Below are positions 1 through 13,100 of a stretch of 64,000 nt of DNA, in pieces. The DNA lies in the NCBI RefSeq assembly GCF_019059575.1, contig NW_024881695.1, positions 124,001 to 188,000 of the forward strand, read 5' to 3'. A program made the translations under genes and the position numbers. Under the pieces are notes generated by a model that ran no database searches, had not been told where the DNA came from, and saw nothing but the letters and a program-made list of their open reading frames with translations. How positions within the stretch are numbered: the stretch's first letter is position 1; each line of letters opens with the position of its first letter. This DNA is from Amphibalanus amphitrite (lineage: Eukaryota; Arthropoda; Thecostraca; Balanomorpha; Balanidae).

Positions 1-3000
1 CGCTGAAATGGCGATGAAGATGTGATCGTAGTGGCTACGAATGCCGGAACAGATCAGCTCAGACAGTGATAATGTGGTCAGTTGAATGGGGCGACAACCA
101 GCCAAATATTCGTGAATCGCAATGCCAATGGAGAGGAAATGTGAATGCATCCAAGAAAGTTCTTTCGAAATACTTGCTCATGCAGTCTTCTTACAAGCAT
201 TTGAAAATATAAGAGGACCCAATTCATAGAAAAATGAACATCAGATAACTGTGATAAATCAGTGCTTTATGACCATTACTTTATGACCATCTGCACTACG
301 TGTAGCGCCTGTGGTCCTGCGCTCCGACCTTGATCGCCTCATCCGGTCGGTCGATCGGTGCCGCTGTGGCCTGCCGCATTCCTGCGCGTCGGCCCGCACA
401 CCAAGGTGTGATGGATTTCGGGGCACGCTGCGCGCACAGCCAGCACCTCACACGCGGCCAGGGCCGGCGGTCAAGGCTGGGCGCCAAACGGGCCCAGATC
501 ACGGCGGGGTAGCGCACGAGCCGCCGCCGGTGTTCTCCTGTTGACGGGAGAAGCACGGACGGGATGGCCGCCCCACTTCTGGCTCCTTTCACCGCGTGAC
601 TTCCGTTTTGTGTTAGCACGCTGTCGATCGATTCATCGACGCGCTGTTTTCTGGATAGATGGACGCGCTGGCCCTTTTGCTGTTGCGGTTGTGTGCTCCC
701 ACGGATGCAGTCCGGCCGCGGTGGTGAGGTGGTCTGATTCGGGAGGCTGCTTTCACCCGGTGTGTCGTGTCCCGTGCGTGAGATCTGGAGACGGTGGGAG
801 TGTCGATCGGGCCCAAACCGCAGACCGGCCAGAATATATTGAGTGATTTTGGGGTTTTAGTCAGCTGTAACGGAACGACTGGTAGTCGTGGGATCCACAG
901 ATGGAATCATCTTCAAATCCGGGTCACTCATAACAAAAAGTCTGTGATTGAATCATCCCTAATGAATTCTCTCCTGCACGGAGGTGACAGGCTTCTGTGC
1001 CTTACATACCACGCACCACCCGACCGACCCCGCTCCCCAGCTATGAGTCACAGTCGTCCGGTCCGTAAGGCGCTGCTGGCCCGGATGCCGATGCCGTCAG
1101 TGTTTATATGACATTGACCCAGCGCGAGCAGCGACAAAAACTGGTGACAACCCGCCCGGTCCGGCCCGCTGCCGACGGAAGGCCAAACTGGTGTTTGTTC
1201 GAGACACGCTGCCAGGTTTGTCAGGTTGGCAGTTGCCACCGCTTAGTGACAGTTCAACTTTGATCCGACTCCTTGCCACCACCGCACGCCTCCGAAATCT
1301 GTACTCGGGAGTCTGAAATCCTCAGGTTTATGGAGAAGCCGTGTTCTCCGCTGGTTGACCCGCATCGTAATGGATGTTTCACACCGAACCACATTCCTGA
1401 CGTCGCTGTGTGAAAACGAAACCCAGTCACGACTTCCAAAAGCTCGCTGTGAAAATCGCTCCGTCACTCGCCCGCTCGGCGCCTCGTTAGCTCGTCCGGG
1501 ACGATTTTTAAACCCTCCCGCGTGCGCGCCGGACTGGCTATGACGTCATTGAAAGCTCTGAATCCAGCTGAGAGCGGTAACAAATTGCCGCTGGGTGGGC
1601 TGGGCCGAAATGACTGCACCGCTCCCCGTCTTCCGTCACCATCCGTCCTGCGAGTGCCGCTCCAACCCAAACACACACTATCTGGGTCAGGCCACCGAAA
1701 CGTGTTTTATCTCCGTACTCCGGACGTGCTCGGCGCTGTTATTTGAGCGAACTGCTGGCCAATTCGCCAGGCCTTCTGCAGAGGCGGACTAAGTCGTCTG
1801 GAGAAACATGAAAGGAGCGGAAATATAACATATCGACCAAAACGTCTGAAATGTTTGTTTTAACTTCAAGATAGATCAGCAACTGTTGTTGGACCTAATA
1901 ACTTGTCTTATGAAAATATTTATCGTAGGTACATACCGCCCATTCGCATTTCAACAGGCGTGTCGTGGATGACGTCAAACGTCTCTAAACATGGCCACAC
2001 CCCCGTTTACCCCCGTTTCTGACTCCGCCTCTGCCGAGCGCCGCACGCTGTACGCATCTGCGTGCTGGCGCTGCCGGCGGGCCGAGGCGTCTCACCTAAT
2101 TGCCGCCGGCGCTGAGTCCCTGATGGACCGGTGTTGACATTAAGCGATAGAGCCAATGGTCCCGCCTGTTTATCTGTGAGGTGGGCGCGATAAGTCGCCG
2201 GCTCAGTGTAGAACGGACGGCCGGCGGGGCGGTACGGTGGAGAGGACGGTTCAGCGGTGACCGGGCGCGGCCGGGGGCGGGGCAGGTCGGACAGAGGGCG
2301 ACCTTTGGTGACCTTTGGTAGGTCACTTGGACGGGCTGACAAAGTGTGGAGTGGCACGAGAACTCGAGTGGTTAGACGGACAGTTCCGGTGATTCCGTGC
2401 GTTCCGGTCGTGTGTCGTGCGAATGACACGGGGTTGTAAGTCCCGTGCGGAGCCTTTGACAGCTCAGTGACGCCCGATCTCCCTCTCGTGTCCTCCGTCG
2501 AGAAACACGTGACCTGACCTCAGCGTGGTGCTACCCGAGCCGGCGTGCGGTGATCGTGGGCCGCCCCTCAGGGTCGGCTGCTGGTGACCTCTGACCGCAG
2601 AGCGGGCCGCGCTGAAACCCCGCAGGAGCCTCGGACCGATCTGCAGCGGGTAGCAGTGACTCAGGGAGGCCGCCGGCCCATCACTCGCCGCTGACAGGCC
2701 CGCTCCGGCAGTCGCACAGAAACCCTGCACGCGTCCGTGTACTCTCCGCCGCTCGGGAAGTGTCCAAAGTGTGCGCCAGTGTCCCCGCAGGATCGCAGTG
2801 AATTACGCTCCCGTCGGTGACGCCAGTGACTTTCGGTGACTGAATTCACCCAGTGGAATCCACAGTAGCGCCTCTCAGTGCATCGACCTGTCCTGGCGGG
2901 AGTCGTGCCCAGCTGGGTCTGCGAGTGTGCCGGCCGGCGCGCGGACTAAAAAAGCTCGGACCATATGTGTCTCATTAGCTGCCCGAGGTCAGCGGTCGGG

Positions 3001-3535
3001 GCGCGGACTGTGAGCGACATATGATGCCCAGGTGGCGGCGCGCGCTGGCGACTGTGTTGTGACGGCCGTCACGTTTGCTGTGACGGCTTCCGGCCGCCGT
3101 GACGCCCTGTGACGGGACGCACGCCGACCGTCTGAGGCGTGCTCCAGACGGTGCCAGGACTGGCTGGAGGGTCTGAGTCACCGCCCCGGACTGCGGGGTT
3201 TGGATCTGGTCCGCCCGGCGCAGGGATAAGTTCACAGAAGGGGTGGAGCGTTTGCGAACTGAGACTGGAGTGTGTCGTTAGCTGTCGAACCCCGACCGAA
3301 CCAGTGAGACAGTGGCATGTTGCATCAAGAGTGAGGATACGTTGAGCCGAGTGAAGCCAGTGCAAAGCTCACTTGTGTGCGGACGAAGTGTGAAGTGAAG
3401 CCCTACGATGATCATCGTCTCGGTGCTGTTGCAAAGGTTACGCCACCTTAGCTAAACCCCTCCCCGTGGTCTTACGTGACACCGTCGTCCCCTACCACCT
3501 TTCTGTTTCTACCCCACTCTTCCCATCTCGCTGTC
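1..3535. other. 5' flank and probable 5' UTR/promoter region of the RhoGEF gene
   Basis: No coding exon is supported here. The first 300 bp are AT-rich; from about 300 to 3475 the sequence turns GC-rich with many CpGs, as around the start of a gene. Open frames (for example on the minus strand at 2007-2429) are arginine/proline-rich and look like chance frames in GC-rich DNA. The stretch at 3060-3120 repeats GTGACG/GTCACG words. No TATA box can be placed with confidence. The transcription start probably lies in the last kilobase before 3536, but this is inference. Confidence 0.4.
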
Positions 3536-4161
3536 ATGTCTCTGGAGGACGTTGTGGGTCGCGGTCTGTCCATGTTCTGGTCGGACCGCGCTGTCGTCTT
3601 CCCTCCGACACCCACTCCTCCGTCGGAGGTACTCCGGCGAAGAGCCACCCTCCGCTCCGAGCGCGCCACCTCCAACTCCCCGTCGAAAACGACGCGTCGG
3701 CGCTCGGTGAGGTTCGCTGCTGACTCTAAGCCACCGGCCGTGAACAAGAGGCACACGATGGCGTTTGGAGAGAAAGACTTGATGTCAGATGTGGGACAGC
3801 TAGCTCCAGGGAACGCTCAACGCAAAGCTCGGACCCTGAGCTCTGTCACAGAAGCTGTTAACCCTGCCGTTGTTGGCTCGTCGGTCTCCAATCGAGAGCC
3901 GCTGGATGGACTGCTCCGCACCACACGGGGACTGCGTTTGAGTGGGAATAGTGCATCGCGCCAGGCTGCTTGGAACGTTTCATCCACCATCGCTGGCTCC
4001 GGTGGTGCTGGGACTGGTGTCTGCGAGTGTGGTGCCCATGGAGTCGCCACCGGCGCCCCTGGTGCTGCAAATGGTGCAGCCAGTGCCGCTGTCGCCACCT
4101 CTGAAACTGTTGTTCGTCGTACTACCTCTACTCGTCTCAAATACCGTTACAAATCCATCAG
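3536..4161 (+). CDS. RhoGEF exon 1 (start codon, disordered N-terminus)
   Basis: Codes for residues 1-208 plus two bases. The ATG at 3536 has G at -3 and is the first ATG of the frame (the frame is open from 3476, but without an ATG). The peptide is rich in Ser, Thr and Arg, with an RRRSVRF-type basic phosphosite-like patch near residue 55 and an Ala/Gly-rich tract near 165-190. The end is set by the donor CAG|GTGCGC at 4162. Reading past it reaches a stop at 4262-4264 without family-like sequence. No domain is recognised; support is the long open frame and the phase match to exon 2. Confidence 0.55.
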
Positions 4162-7100
4162 GTGCGCCTCAGTGGGGTCAGATCGGGGCGAAAGTATCCT
4201 CTTTCCCAAATGTATGGGGCGGGCCGAGCTAACGCGCATTAACGATCATGAGCGGCGCTCGTGAGATGATCCAGGAAAACCGCGAGTCTATTTTAACGAC
4301 AGACTAACCGCTAAATTTCTTGTCTGTCACGCCTAAGTGTGGAGTGGTCGTTCCGCGGCGCACCTTACGCTGACCTCTCACGACTCTGGCCGCACTTTGA
4401 CGGCAGTGATTGTTACCGCTAACGTCGCTATTGATGGTCCGACACCTCAGGCGCTGTTCTGTCCCTATCAGATACCGATCGACGTTTGAGGAGCAGCCCG
4501 AGTGTTCACACCCACATCTCTAACGGTGCGCCGCTGTTGGAAACATTTTCGTGGCCGCCTGTATGTAAATTTTAATGACGTTTAATTTAATGCCTCTGAC
4601 TGTTGAACTGATGGTGTCTGTCTGTCTGTGCCCGCAGTGTGCTGTTCCCGTGGCGGAGAGGAGACTCGAACCGCGCCTCCGGCCGCAGCAGCGTCGGTGA
4701 CCCGGACACGGCTGAGGACACGAGGAGCGTGTCCAGCGCAAAGGTCAGTCCTCAGACGCCCCGCGGGGGCACCGGGGACACGCCGGGCAAGGATCAGAAG
4801 AGCCGGGAAACACAGCGGAGATGGCGACTGCGTAAAAAAGACGGAGGAGATAACCTTGTCAAAATGGCGTATTCTTGTTCCTCTTGAGGTGGATCAAAGG
4901 CTCAAGGCGCTCTCGTAAATTACTGTCCTAATCACTGAATTATTGAGAAAAATAATTTGCTCTCATAAGTTCGAAATTAATCTAGCTATTTTACCAGTAA
5001 AATAAAGAATGCATGTCACGCATATCATATTCCGGGGCTAAATACGCCACCACAGTACTGCCAATTCGTGTGTAAAGCTCAAATTCAGCACGTTTGCAGC
5101 AAAGCCGGCATAACATGCTGATAATCCATGTCACTCTGCATTTAGCCGCAGCCCACAGGTGGCATGAACAGGCACAACAGGCTTTTCAGGCTTTTCGGTC
5201 ACAGTGGTCTGCTAACGCTCGTTCTTCGCTCCTTCGAACATGCCATCAGAAGTCGTTTAACAGAGCGTTCCACTCTGAAAACCGGCACTGTTTGTCCCGC
5301 TGCGCTCGTTTTGTCGCATCTGGCATTTATGTTCCGCTTGATTCGGCTTAGCCCGGTTGATTAGCTTTGGTGTGACGAAATTAATTTATTTTGGCATTAG
5401 CGCCGTTTCGCTGGAAGCATTCCCCAATAGTAACTGCCTCACGGTCACTCCATACAGTTGATGGATTCAATAACTCATTGTTGGATTATCTGTCATTCGC
5501 TAATGGTGTTTTCCGAATTTCTTGGCTGCCCATGGAGACAACATGGAGGCGCTGAAAATCCCAAATGGTCTTCACCCTTTCTGCTTTTTAATTAACCGCG
5601 CTGTGCGCTCGGAGACTTCATTACATATAACACCGCCCGCTCTGTTCATTTATCTCGCTTTCTGTTCCATTTGGTCGCTGTGGTCTGAAGCTATCCCTCT
5701 CTGGGTTTTCTGGGCATTCAAACCGTCCACCACACCAGCTTATGACAGGCGGCGACATTAGGAACCATGCAGCGTTTTGATGACACCAATCAGATCGCCT
5801 ACACGAGTGTGTGTGTGTGAGACGGGGAGAGACCCAAATGATGACGGTGAAAGTAAAAACCGTCGGCGCACGCGACTCAGCGTGACGTGACGGGCCGTCA
5901 CACCGTCACGGGCTCGCCGGGCTGTCACAGGAGCGGAGCCAACTGTCACGCGCTCATCTGTCACCCCGGCTCTGACAGGCCGCTTTGTACCGATCTGTCA
6001 CCGCGCGCCAGTTCAGAACTGCCGGGTCTGCCCACCCACGGGTCATGGGTGACCTGTGCTTCTTTTTGTCAAGTAGTAAAGACCAGTGTCAACAGGGCTT
6101 TTTCTCCTGATTCCTTTACCAAACGCTCGCCGACAGGTCATGAGTGAGCCAGATGCCAGACAGCAATAGATTCTCTCAGCAGTTCAGCAGCAACGGATCA
6201 GCAGCTTCTCAACTATCACTCATATTGTCATCAGTGATGTCGTTCCTCCTCGACAAACACCCACGAGAGCGTGTTTCCACACCCCCGCTTCTTCTCATCA
6301 TTTTGCTCGCCCCTGTGCGTTCGCGTAAAACTGCGACAGCAATTAGGAGCGATGAAAGTGGCAGCCATGAGTTATGTCTACGCACGCACTGCTAGTGAGG
6401 AAAGTGCGCCGTGGCCGCTGTTAAAACTGCTCGCGTTCGCGATCACTTTCGCTAAGCATTGCTCAAGCACCACGAGTCCTGGCGGCGTAGCATGCATCAC
6501 TTGCCATGTGGCGCGTCGTCACGGCGCGCCGACCCGCCCCAAGTGTTGCCAAGAGAAATGGACTCTTGCACGGTCCTGGCGTCCGATGTCGTTTCATAAA
6601 CGAAATCATGGGAACGGTCTGTCGTTTCCTGTGCCGGTGCGGCTGCCGTAGCGCGTGGGACTCGCTCGCAACGCCGGCCGTCCAGCGATGGGCTAACAGA
6701 GCTCGTCGCCGGCGGCGCTGGCAGTTCCGTGGTGGCTCGGTGTCTGCGGCACCCGACCGTCGGCCGACGTGGACCACGGACTGATTCTCACGGTCCGCTG
6801 GTGCGCCGGTGGAGGGGCGTCCCGCCGTCCTCCCAGCTGCCAGACCCGCCGTCTGACCCCGCAGGGACGCGGCGCGCGGGTGTTCGAGGCTGGAGATGAG
6901 CCCGGGTCCTGGTCCTGTCGACGGGCCCGCCCGCGCCCGCCCCGTCTCCACCCCGCGCCGCTCCGGGACCGGTTTCTCCTGACCAGTCGAACGTAATGAA
7001 CATATTCTAATTCGCCTCGAGAAAGTCGGGTGTCGGCCGCACGGGCGACGAGCTCGGCATTCGCGCTGTCCGTGGGCGGCCTCGCGCGGCATGGCGCCCC

Positions 7101-10100
7101 GGCCACCGTGACAATGCCAGCCAGAATGCGCGCCTTAGATATTCATTCGAAGAAGGTCACTAAGAAGGTCGCGTCTATTGTGGTGGGCGGATGAAGGCCA
7201 CTTTCCCACCTCTGCCTAATCAGAGAACAGTGTGGGACGCGTGCCGCCCACTCCAAGGAGATGGAAATGAGTGAACCTCCGCGGAGCTAATGATAAGATA
7301 CCTGGCCTGCTATCTGCTCTGGAGACGGAAAATCGCCGCGGCGCTATCATATCGAAGGAGATCCAGTGGATTTGCGAGAAACCTGGCTGAAAACAATGAG
7401 ATACGTCGTTTTTTATTAGCGACAACTACGATCTGATAAATCTCTGAAGTGTCATGAATCCGTCGGAGATGAAGTGCAGATGAAAGGCGAAAGTCATACT
7501 GACTTCATAATGATTTGATGGGTAAATAGAGACAGTCGTTGATATATTTGTTATCGCGTAAGAATTTAATGACAAAAGGTTTTTCATTTACTAGGCATAC
7601 TGAATAACACAGCACTGAACCATGGCAGCATTGTTCATTACGTAATGAAATTTATCAAACCAAAATAGTTAGTCCGTGTGCTGACTTCTGCCACCATTCG
7701 GCACCGCCCGTGTCGCTCAGTGCCGTCCGTCATTCCGCGCTGTTCGTTCACCTCTGCGTGCCGATATGAGCCCCCGGCGGCTGCCAACTGTCCGCCACGC
7801 TGACAAACGACACCTGTCACACGCAGCCGCCATCGGGGCCGCACGCGCTGATTTGGCAGCGCGCCGCCGCGCCCGCTGTGCGGACTGTGTACCCTGCTGA
7901 TGACTTCCGAGCCGTGGTCGGGCCACTTCCGGCATCCGACTGCTGACCCGTGGCAACTGGCCCCTGGCCTGCAGTCAAAACTCATGGCGACTGGTCCGCT
8001 CCTGGCTCTCGCATTCATGCAACTGATGGCTGTATCATGTCATGTGTATAATGTTTTTGTTAACCTTTTATTTTTCCTTTATTGATGTCATTCTTCTGTC
8101 GATAGTGTCCTGGACTCACTTTTCTAAGTCTCGTTCTGCGTTCTGCATTTTTATATTTCCAAAGACACGTACTCATCTCTCAGACTGGAAGCTGGCTGTC
8201 TTTACCCCTTTTCATTCCCACCTGTCTAGCATTAAATCGGTTGTGCTAATAAGTGTCATGATTTGTAGTTTCAACGCTCTTCTGACGTCACATGCTAAAA
8301 CCTAACTAAAATCTGACCTCATTAGGGTAGTGAGCCAGGCTTAACTAAAATCTGGTCTCATTAGAGATGGAGCAGGAGTCAGGTCGGGCCATGGAGCCGA
8401 GCCAAGCATCCTCTAGTGGACAGGCCGGGCCTCATCAGGGTGGGCGCGCGTCATCACGGATGGCGGCGGGGCGTCATCGGCGTCACTCCCGCGCCCTCCA
8501 TCCGTCACTGTCAGCCGCCGCCGCCGCCGCCGCCGCCGCCGCCCGCACCTGCGCGTGCCTGTGGGGGCGGCCGGTGCGTGTGTGCGTGTGCGGGGGCGCC
8601 GGTCAGACGGTCAGAAGTCAGTGACCTGTCAGTGGCTCTGTCGATGACCCGCGTGCCTCGAGGTGCAGCGCCTCTTCCGGCGTTCGGCTGATCTGTTTCC
8701 TCTTCCTTTCCACCGTACTGAGCTAGCTCACGCTGGTTTACTATAGTTAGTAGTTATACAGAAAAATTATCGTGAAAAGTGACAGGATGTGCTTCACAGA
8801 CATTTCTAGGAAACGACGCAATGCATCTCCTCATCACTTTTTTATTCTTTCGTTGAAGCCTTTTTCACATCTACATATGCCTCCATATCGTCAGTAAACG
8901 AATGCGCCATACGCCGACGGTCAGATCGCTCTGGTAACGGCTCCATGCCACTGTTCACCCGTTCAGTGACTCCACGGATCGACCTGGACTGACCAGCACC
9001 GGCGAAAGGGTCTCATCTGGGTCATATGCAGCCCCTCGGCAGGGGGTGTTTACCTTCCCCTGTGGGGTGCCCACTCTGTCGGTCAGATCCAGGCAGGGGT
9101 GGCCTGCTCTCCGAGACCACGTGACCCGTTCCACGCTGGTCAGACGGTGATTGTGGAAGACACGTGTCTGGTGCGTCGGGCAAGGATTGATGGCTTCATT
9201 ATGGGCTCCGTATTGTTGGTTGCAGGCTGCAGGGAGATAGTGAAGTGCGTGGAGGGTGTGACTGTGATGGATTCGCCAGATTCGTATGCGTGCCTCGGCC
9301 CTCGCGCACAGCACAATCCATCCCTTCGCCCACTGCGGTATCGTGTTAGTTCCGCAACCATATAAATTCCCTCGCTCTCTCGTCCAAATTTATCTGTCAA
9401 CAAAACAATACCTTTACCGTGTATCGTCTGTCTTGATTGATATAGATAGACAAATTGAATTATAAGTGGAAAACAATGGGAACGTTTTTGGTTATATTAC
9501 TTTAAGTTGGCTACACATGTGTTTCGATATACATCTTTTTCAAGCCATAAAGACAAAATAAAATGTAAATAATTCGCCTAAACATCAAAGTTGTCAAAAT
9601 AGTTTGCGGCACAGATTAAAATTCAAATAGCAATGCTTCACACCCGTCGCTTCTCACTTTGCACTTCTAGTTTTTAGATCGTGCAAAATAAGTTCAGCCG
9701 TAAATCTGCTCAGTTTCACTTTTCCTGCATTACCATTTAGATTGTCAAAGATGTGAATATAAGCTGCTTCTACAGCCTGCCTATGCTTCTTTGTCAAACC
9801 CCTACACAACACAGACATATCATCCCAGTTGGGGAGATGTCCCGCCTCATCTACGTGTTGCACAAGGGCGTTGGACAGACGGTGGTACCTAAGGTCACTC
9901 TTATGCTCCTTTTGCCTGGTTTTAATGCCCCTGTATGTTTCACCGACGTAACATTTATCACATGCACCACAAGGAATTTTGTAAACGACACTATCCTCAT
10001 TAGTAGAACCTTTCTTCTTCGTTTGCACAAGGTTTTTAATGGTCAGGCCCGCTGGGGATGAAATATTGATAGTTTCCCTTACAAAATTGTCCACAGCTTC

Positions 10101-13100
10101 TACTTCTTTTGATGCTGGGACTGAGAGATACCTCCTCTTGCTATTCCTTGTGGCGTTTGAAGCTGTAGCTCGTATTTTGACGGCCCTCTTCTCTAGCTGA
10201 CATCTTCCTCCGAAGAGGAGGAAGATGGCACTATTGCATTTCTGGACGCGTGCATCCATAATCGGGGCAACAAGGCTGTATTTTCAGTGTACCGGAAGCC
10301 CACCAACAAGAATGACCTGATACACTTCTACTCGGCGCACAGCAGTCGAACAAAAACTGGAGTCGTGCTGGGATTTTATCTTCGAGCACTTCGCATTTGC
10401 TCAGAAGAATTTATCAGGGACGAGCTGAACTACATTAAAGAAGTATTTATTGGACTCAAGTACCCGCCAGGTCTTTTATGTCAGCTAGAGAAGAGGGCCG
10501 TCAAAATACGAGCTACAGCTTCAAACGCCACAAGGAATAGCAAGAGGAGGTATCTCTCAGTCCCAGCATCAAAAGAAGTAGAAGCTGTGGACAATTTTGT
10601 AAGGGAAACTATCAATATTTCATCCCCAGCGGGCCTGACCATTAAAAACCTTGTGCAAACGAAGAAGAAAGGTTCTACTAATGAGGATAGTGTCGTTTAC
10701 AAAATTCCTTGTGGTGCATGTGATAAATGTTACGTCGGTGAAACATACAGGGGCATTAAAACCAGGCAAAAGGAGCATAAGAGTGACCTTAGGTACCACC
10801 GTCTGTCCAACGCCCTTGTGCAACACGTAGATGAGGCGGGACATCTCCCCAACTGGGATGATATGTCTGTGTTGTGTAGGGGTTTGACAAAGAAGCATAG
10901 GCAGGCTGTAGAAGCAGCTTATATTCACATCTTTGACAATCTAAATGGTAATGCAGGAAAAGTGAAACTGAGCAGATTTACGGCTGAACTTATTTTGCAC
11001 GATCTAAAAACTAGAAGTGCAAAGTGAGAAGCGACGGGTGTGAAGCATTGCTATTTGAATTTTAATCTGTGCCGCAAACTATTTTGACAACTTTGATGTT
11101 TAGGCGAATTATTTACATTTTATTTTGTCTTTATGGCTTGAAAAAGATGTATATCGAAACACATGTGTAGCCAACTTAAAGTAATATAACCAAAAACGTT
11201 CCCATTGTTTTCCACTTATAATCGTCTGTCTTCCGCATTATAGCTATGGCATAGCTTTCCTTTTAAAATTAAGGATAGTCACGATCGCAGTCACAATCCG
11301 CCCTCCCTCCGTGAAAATAACTGTCTGGTCGTGGTCACACCCCTTCCATTGCAATGCCTCCCGACTTCGATACATAGGAATGCATGTCTGGCTTCTGCAA
11401 TCACTCTGCTTTGGAATTTGTTTGTTCATCGTGACATCAATGGTCACATCGTCGTGATGCCACTGGTCATTGGTCATGCTCAGAACTGGTGTCCACCCCA
11501 TTCTGATATGTGCTCGACCATTGGATCGTGCAACACTGAGTGCACACTGCAGTTACGTCTCGTGATCTGATGATTTGAGAGCATCGAGTCTCAGGGGGAG
11601 ATAAATGTGAAGACCTAGGCTATTGACGGACTGTGGTTTGTCCTGACTCTGGCGAGTTGCGTCGATTTATCACGATTTTGTGAGGATTCGTGGCTGAGCT
11701 CCGTATGAGACCGGTCGTGAGACTCTGAGTGAATTTCAGGGTGATCTTCGAGATCGCGCAGCCATGTGAGGTAATCTTCTCACACGTCAGCACGTCTGGC
11801 GGCTGATGACGGCCGCGTTATCCAGTAACGGCTGACGGATGGCGGATTTGGCGCAGTGGGGTCAGCCGCCCGACCTCAGGGTTATCGCCGGGCTGTGCCG
11901 AGGTCGCCGCCGGGTCATGGACAGATGGTCGGGCCGATATGGGACGGCTGGCGGAGAGCGAACCCGCCGCATGAAACTGTGAGCGCCAGAATCCGCCATT
12001 GTTTCCCAGCCTATCCCTCATGACATGGCATCATCAGGAGAGCAACGCAGCTCTGATCGAGTCGGATAGATATTCAGATGGCCTGTCGAGATATAAATGG
12101 GCGTTTCGACATTTTTCATAAAAGCTTGCACTTAACGACCGTTAAAATGGATTACTCATACGGTCGCTACGCGCACTTGATTTGAGTAATCAATCAACCC
12201 ATCTCCGAATTTCGATGAGCGGTCTTAATTAACGGTTAAATTAACGGTGCTCTCGTTATTACTCTCGCAGAGCCCATCTCACTAAGTGGTGAGAGTTCTC
12301 ACGGTTTCCGCATTTACAGTCAGGTGATTGTATTGTGCAGTATACAGTCCTTGAAAGTCCGAGAAAAAGAATTATTTATAGTCATTTAAACTACAAAGAG
12401 ATCACCCATTTGGTCAACGAGATGCCTTCCCTGACCATCTGCGAGCTCGCGCAAGATGCGGGGTGCGGTCCAACATGTCTCATTATATTATTGATAATGA
12501 CATGGGGATTATACCCTACAAGGTCAGGAATCAATAGGTGCTATTTAGGGTAGAAAAGGGCTAAGAATTTACTTTGCTTCGAGGATAAAAACCCAAATCA
12601 ATTCTGAGCACCGCTCACCGGCCACGCCCGGTCAACCAGTGAAGCACACATCCACCTTCATGGAGGCGCCGACGGCCAGAACAAACGGTTTGGGTAGATA
12701 TGCCACCCTCAAAGGCTAGGTAAGAACACCAGCTCCACAGTCCGAAGGTCATTGCTTGATTTGCGATAGACGCTCATGGTGCCGCGAGGCCTTCTTCTTA
12801 AGACTTCAAATTGAAACACCAACATTGCCGCTGAAAACTGCTGCGTGGGAGTGCTCTAGAAGTTTAAGCGAGAAATGTGGGGCAACTCGGGGCAAGACAA
12901 TGGTCAAAACGCTGCAGACATGCGCACGGGTAGGATGGGTTCAAGTCCACACTTCGAAAATTGCACTCCGGTGCCTAAACGAAATGCTAGGGCCCGTTTC
13001 TTGAGCAGGAGGACCCTTACCCCCTGGTCGACCCATTCACTTGGTGTCAGCCCCATCGGCCGTTACCTGTGGGATATCTGAAGTCCAAGGTCTACAGGAA

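Larger units (their letters stand above)
9435..11220 (+). mobile_element. Penelope-like retroelement, 5'-truncated, with long inverted arms
   Basis: The insertion is bounded by a perfect 12-bp direct repeat. Its plus-strand half (about 10204-11220) holds the end of a reverse transcriptase (FLDA, VYRKPT, SxHS, KTGVV and RALRICS motifs), a GIY-YIG endonuclease and a 3' UTR. Its left half (9459-10203) is an inverted copy of 10478-11222. An extra 24-bp AT-rich tract (9435-9458) separates the left repeat from the arm. Penelope-like elements are known for GIY-YIG endonucleases and for inverted, 5'-truncated partial copies. The apparent identity of the arms suggests a young insertion. Confidence 0.9.

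Noticed and set aside
2007..2429. Minus-strand 140-residue frame
   Set aside because: Low-complexity Arg/Pro/Thr composition in a GC-rich promoter-like region, without splice context.
8367..8691. Overlapping frames with poly-Ala or poly-Pro
   Set aside because: Created by the (CCG)n repeat; composition is not protein-like.
10620..10928. 102-residue antisense frame present in both Penelope arms
   Set aside because: It is the complement of the endonuclease coding frame and is duplicated only because the arms are identical.
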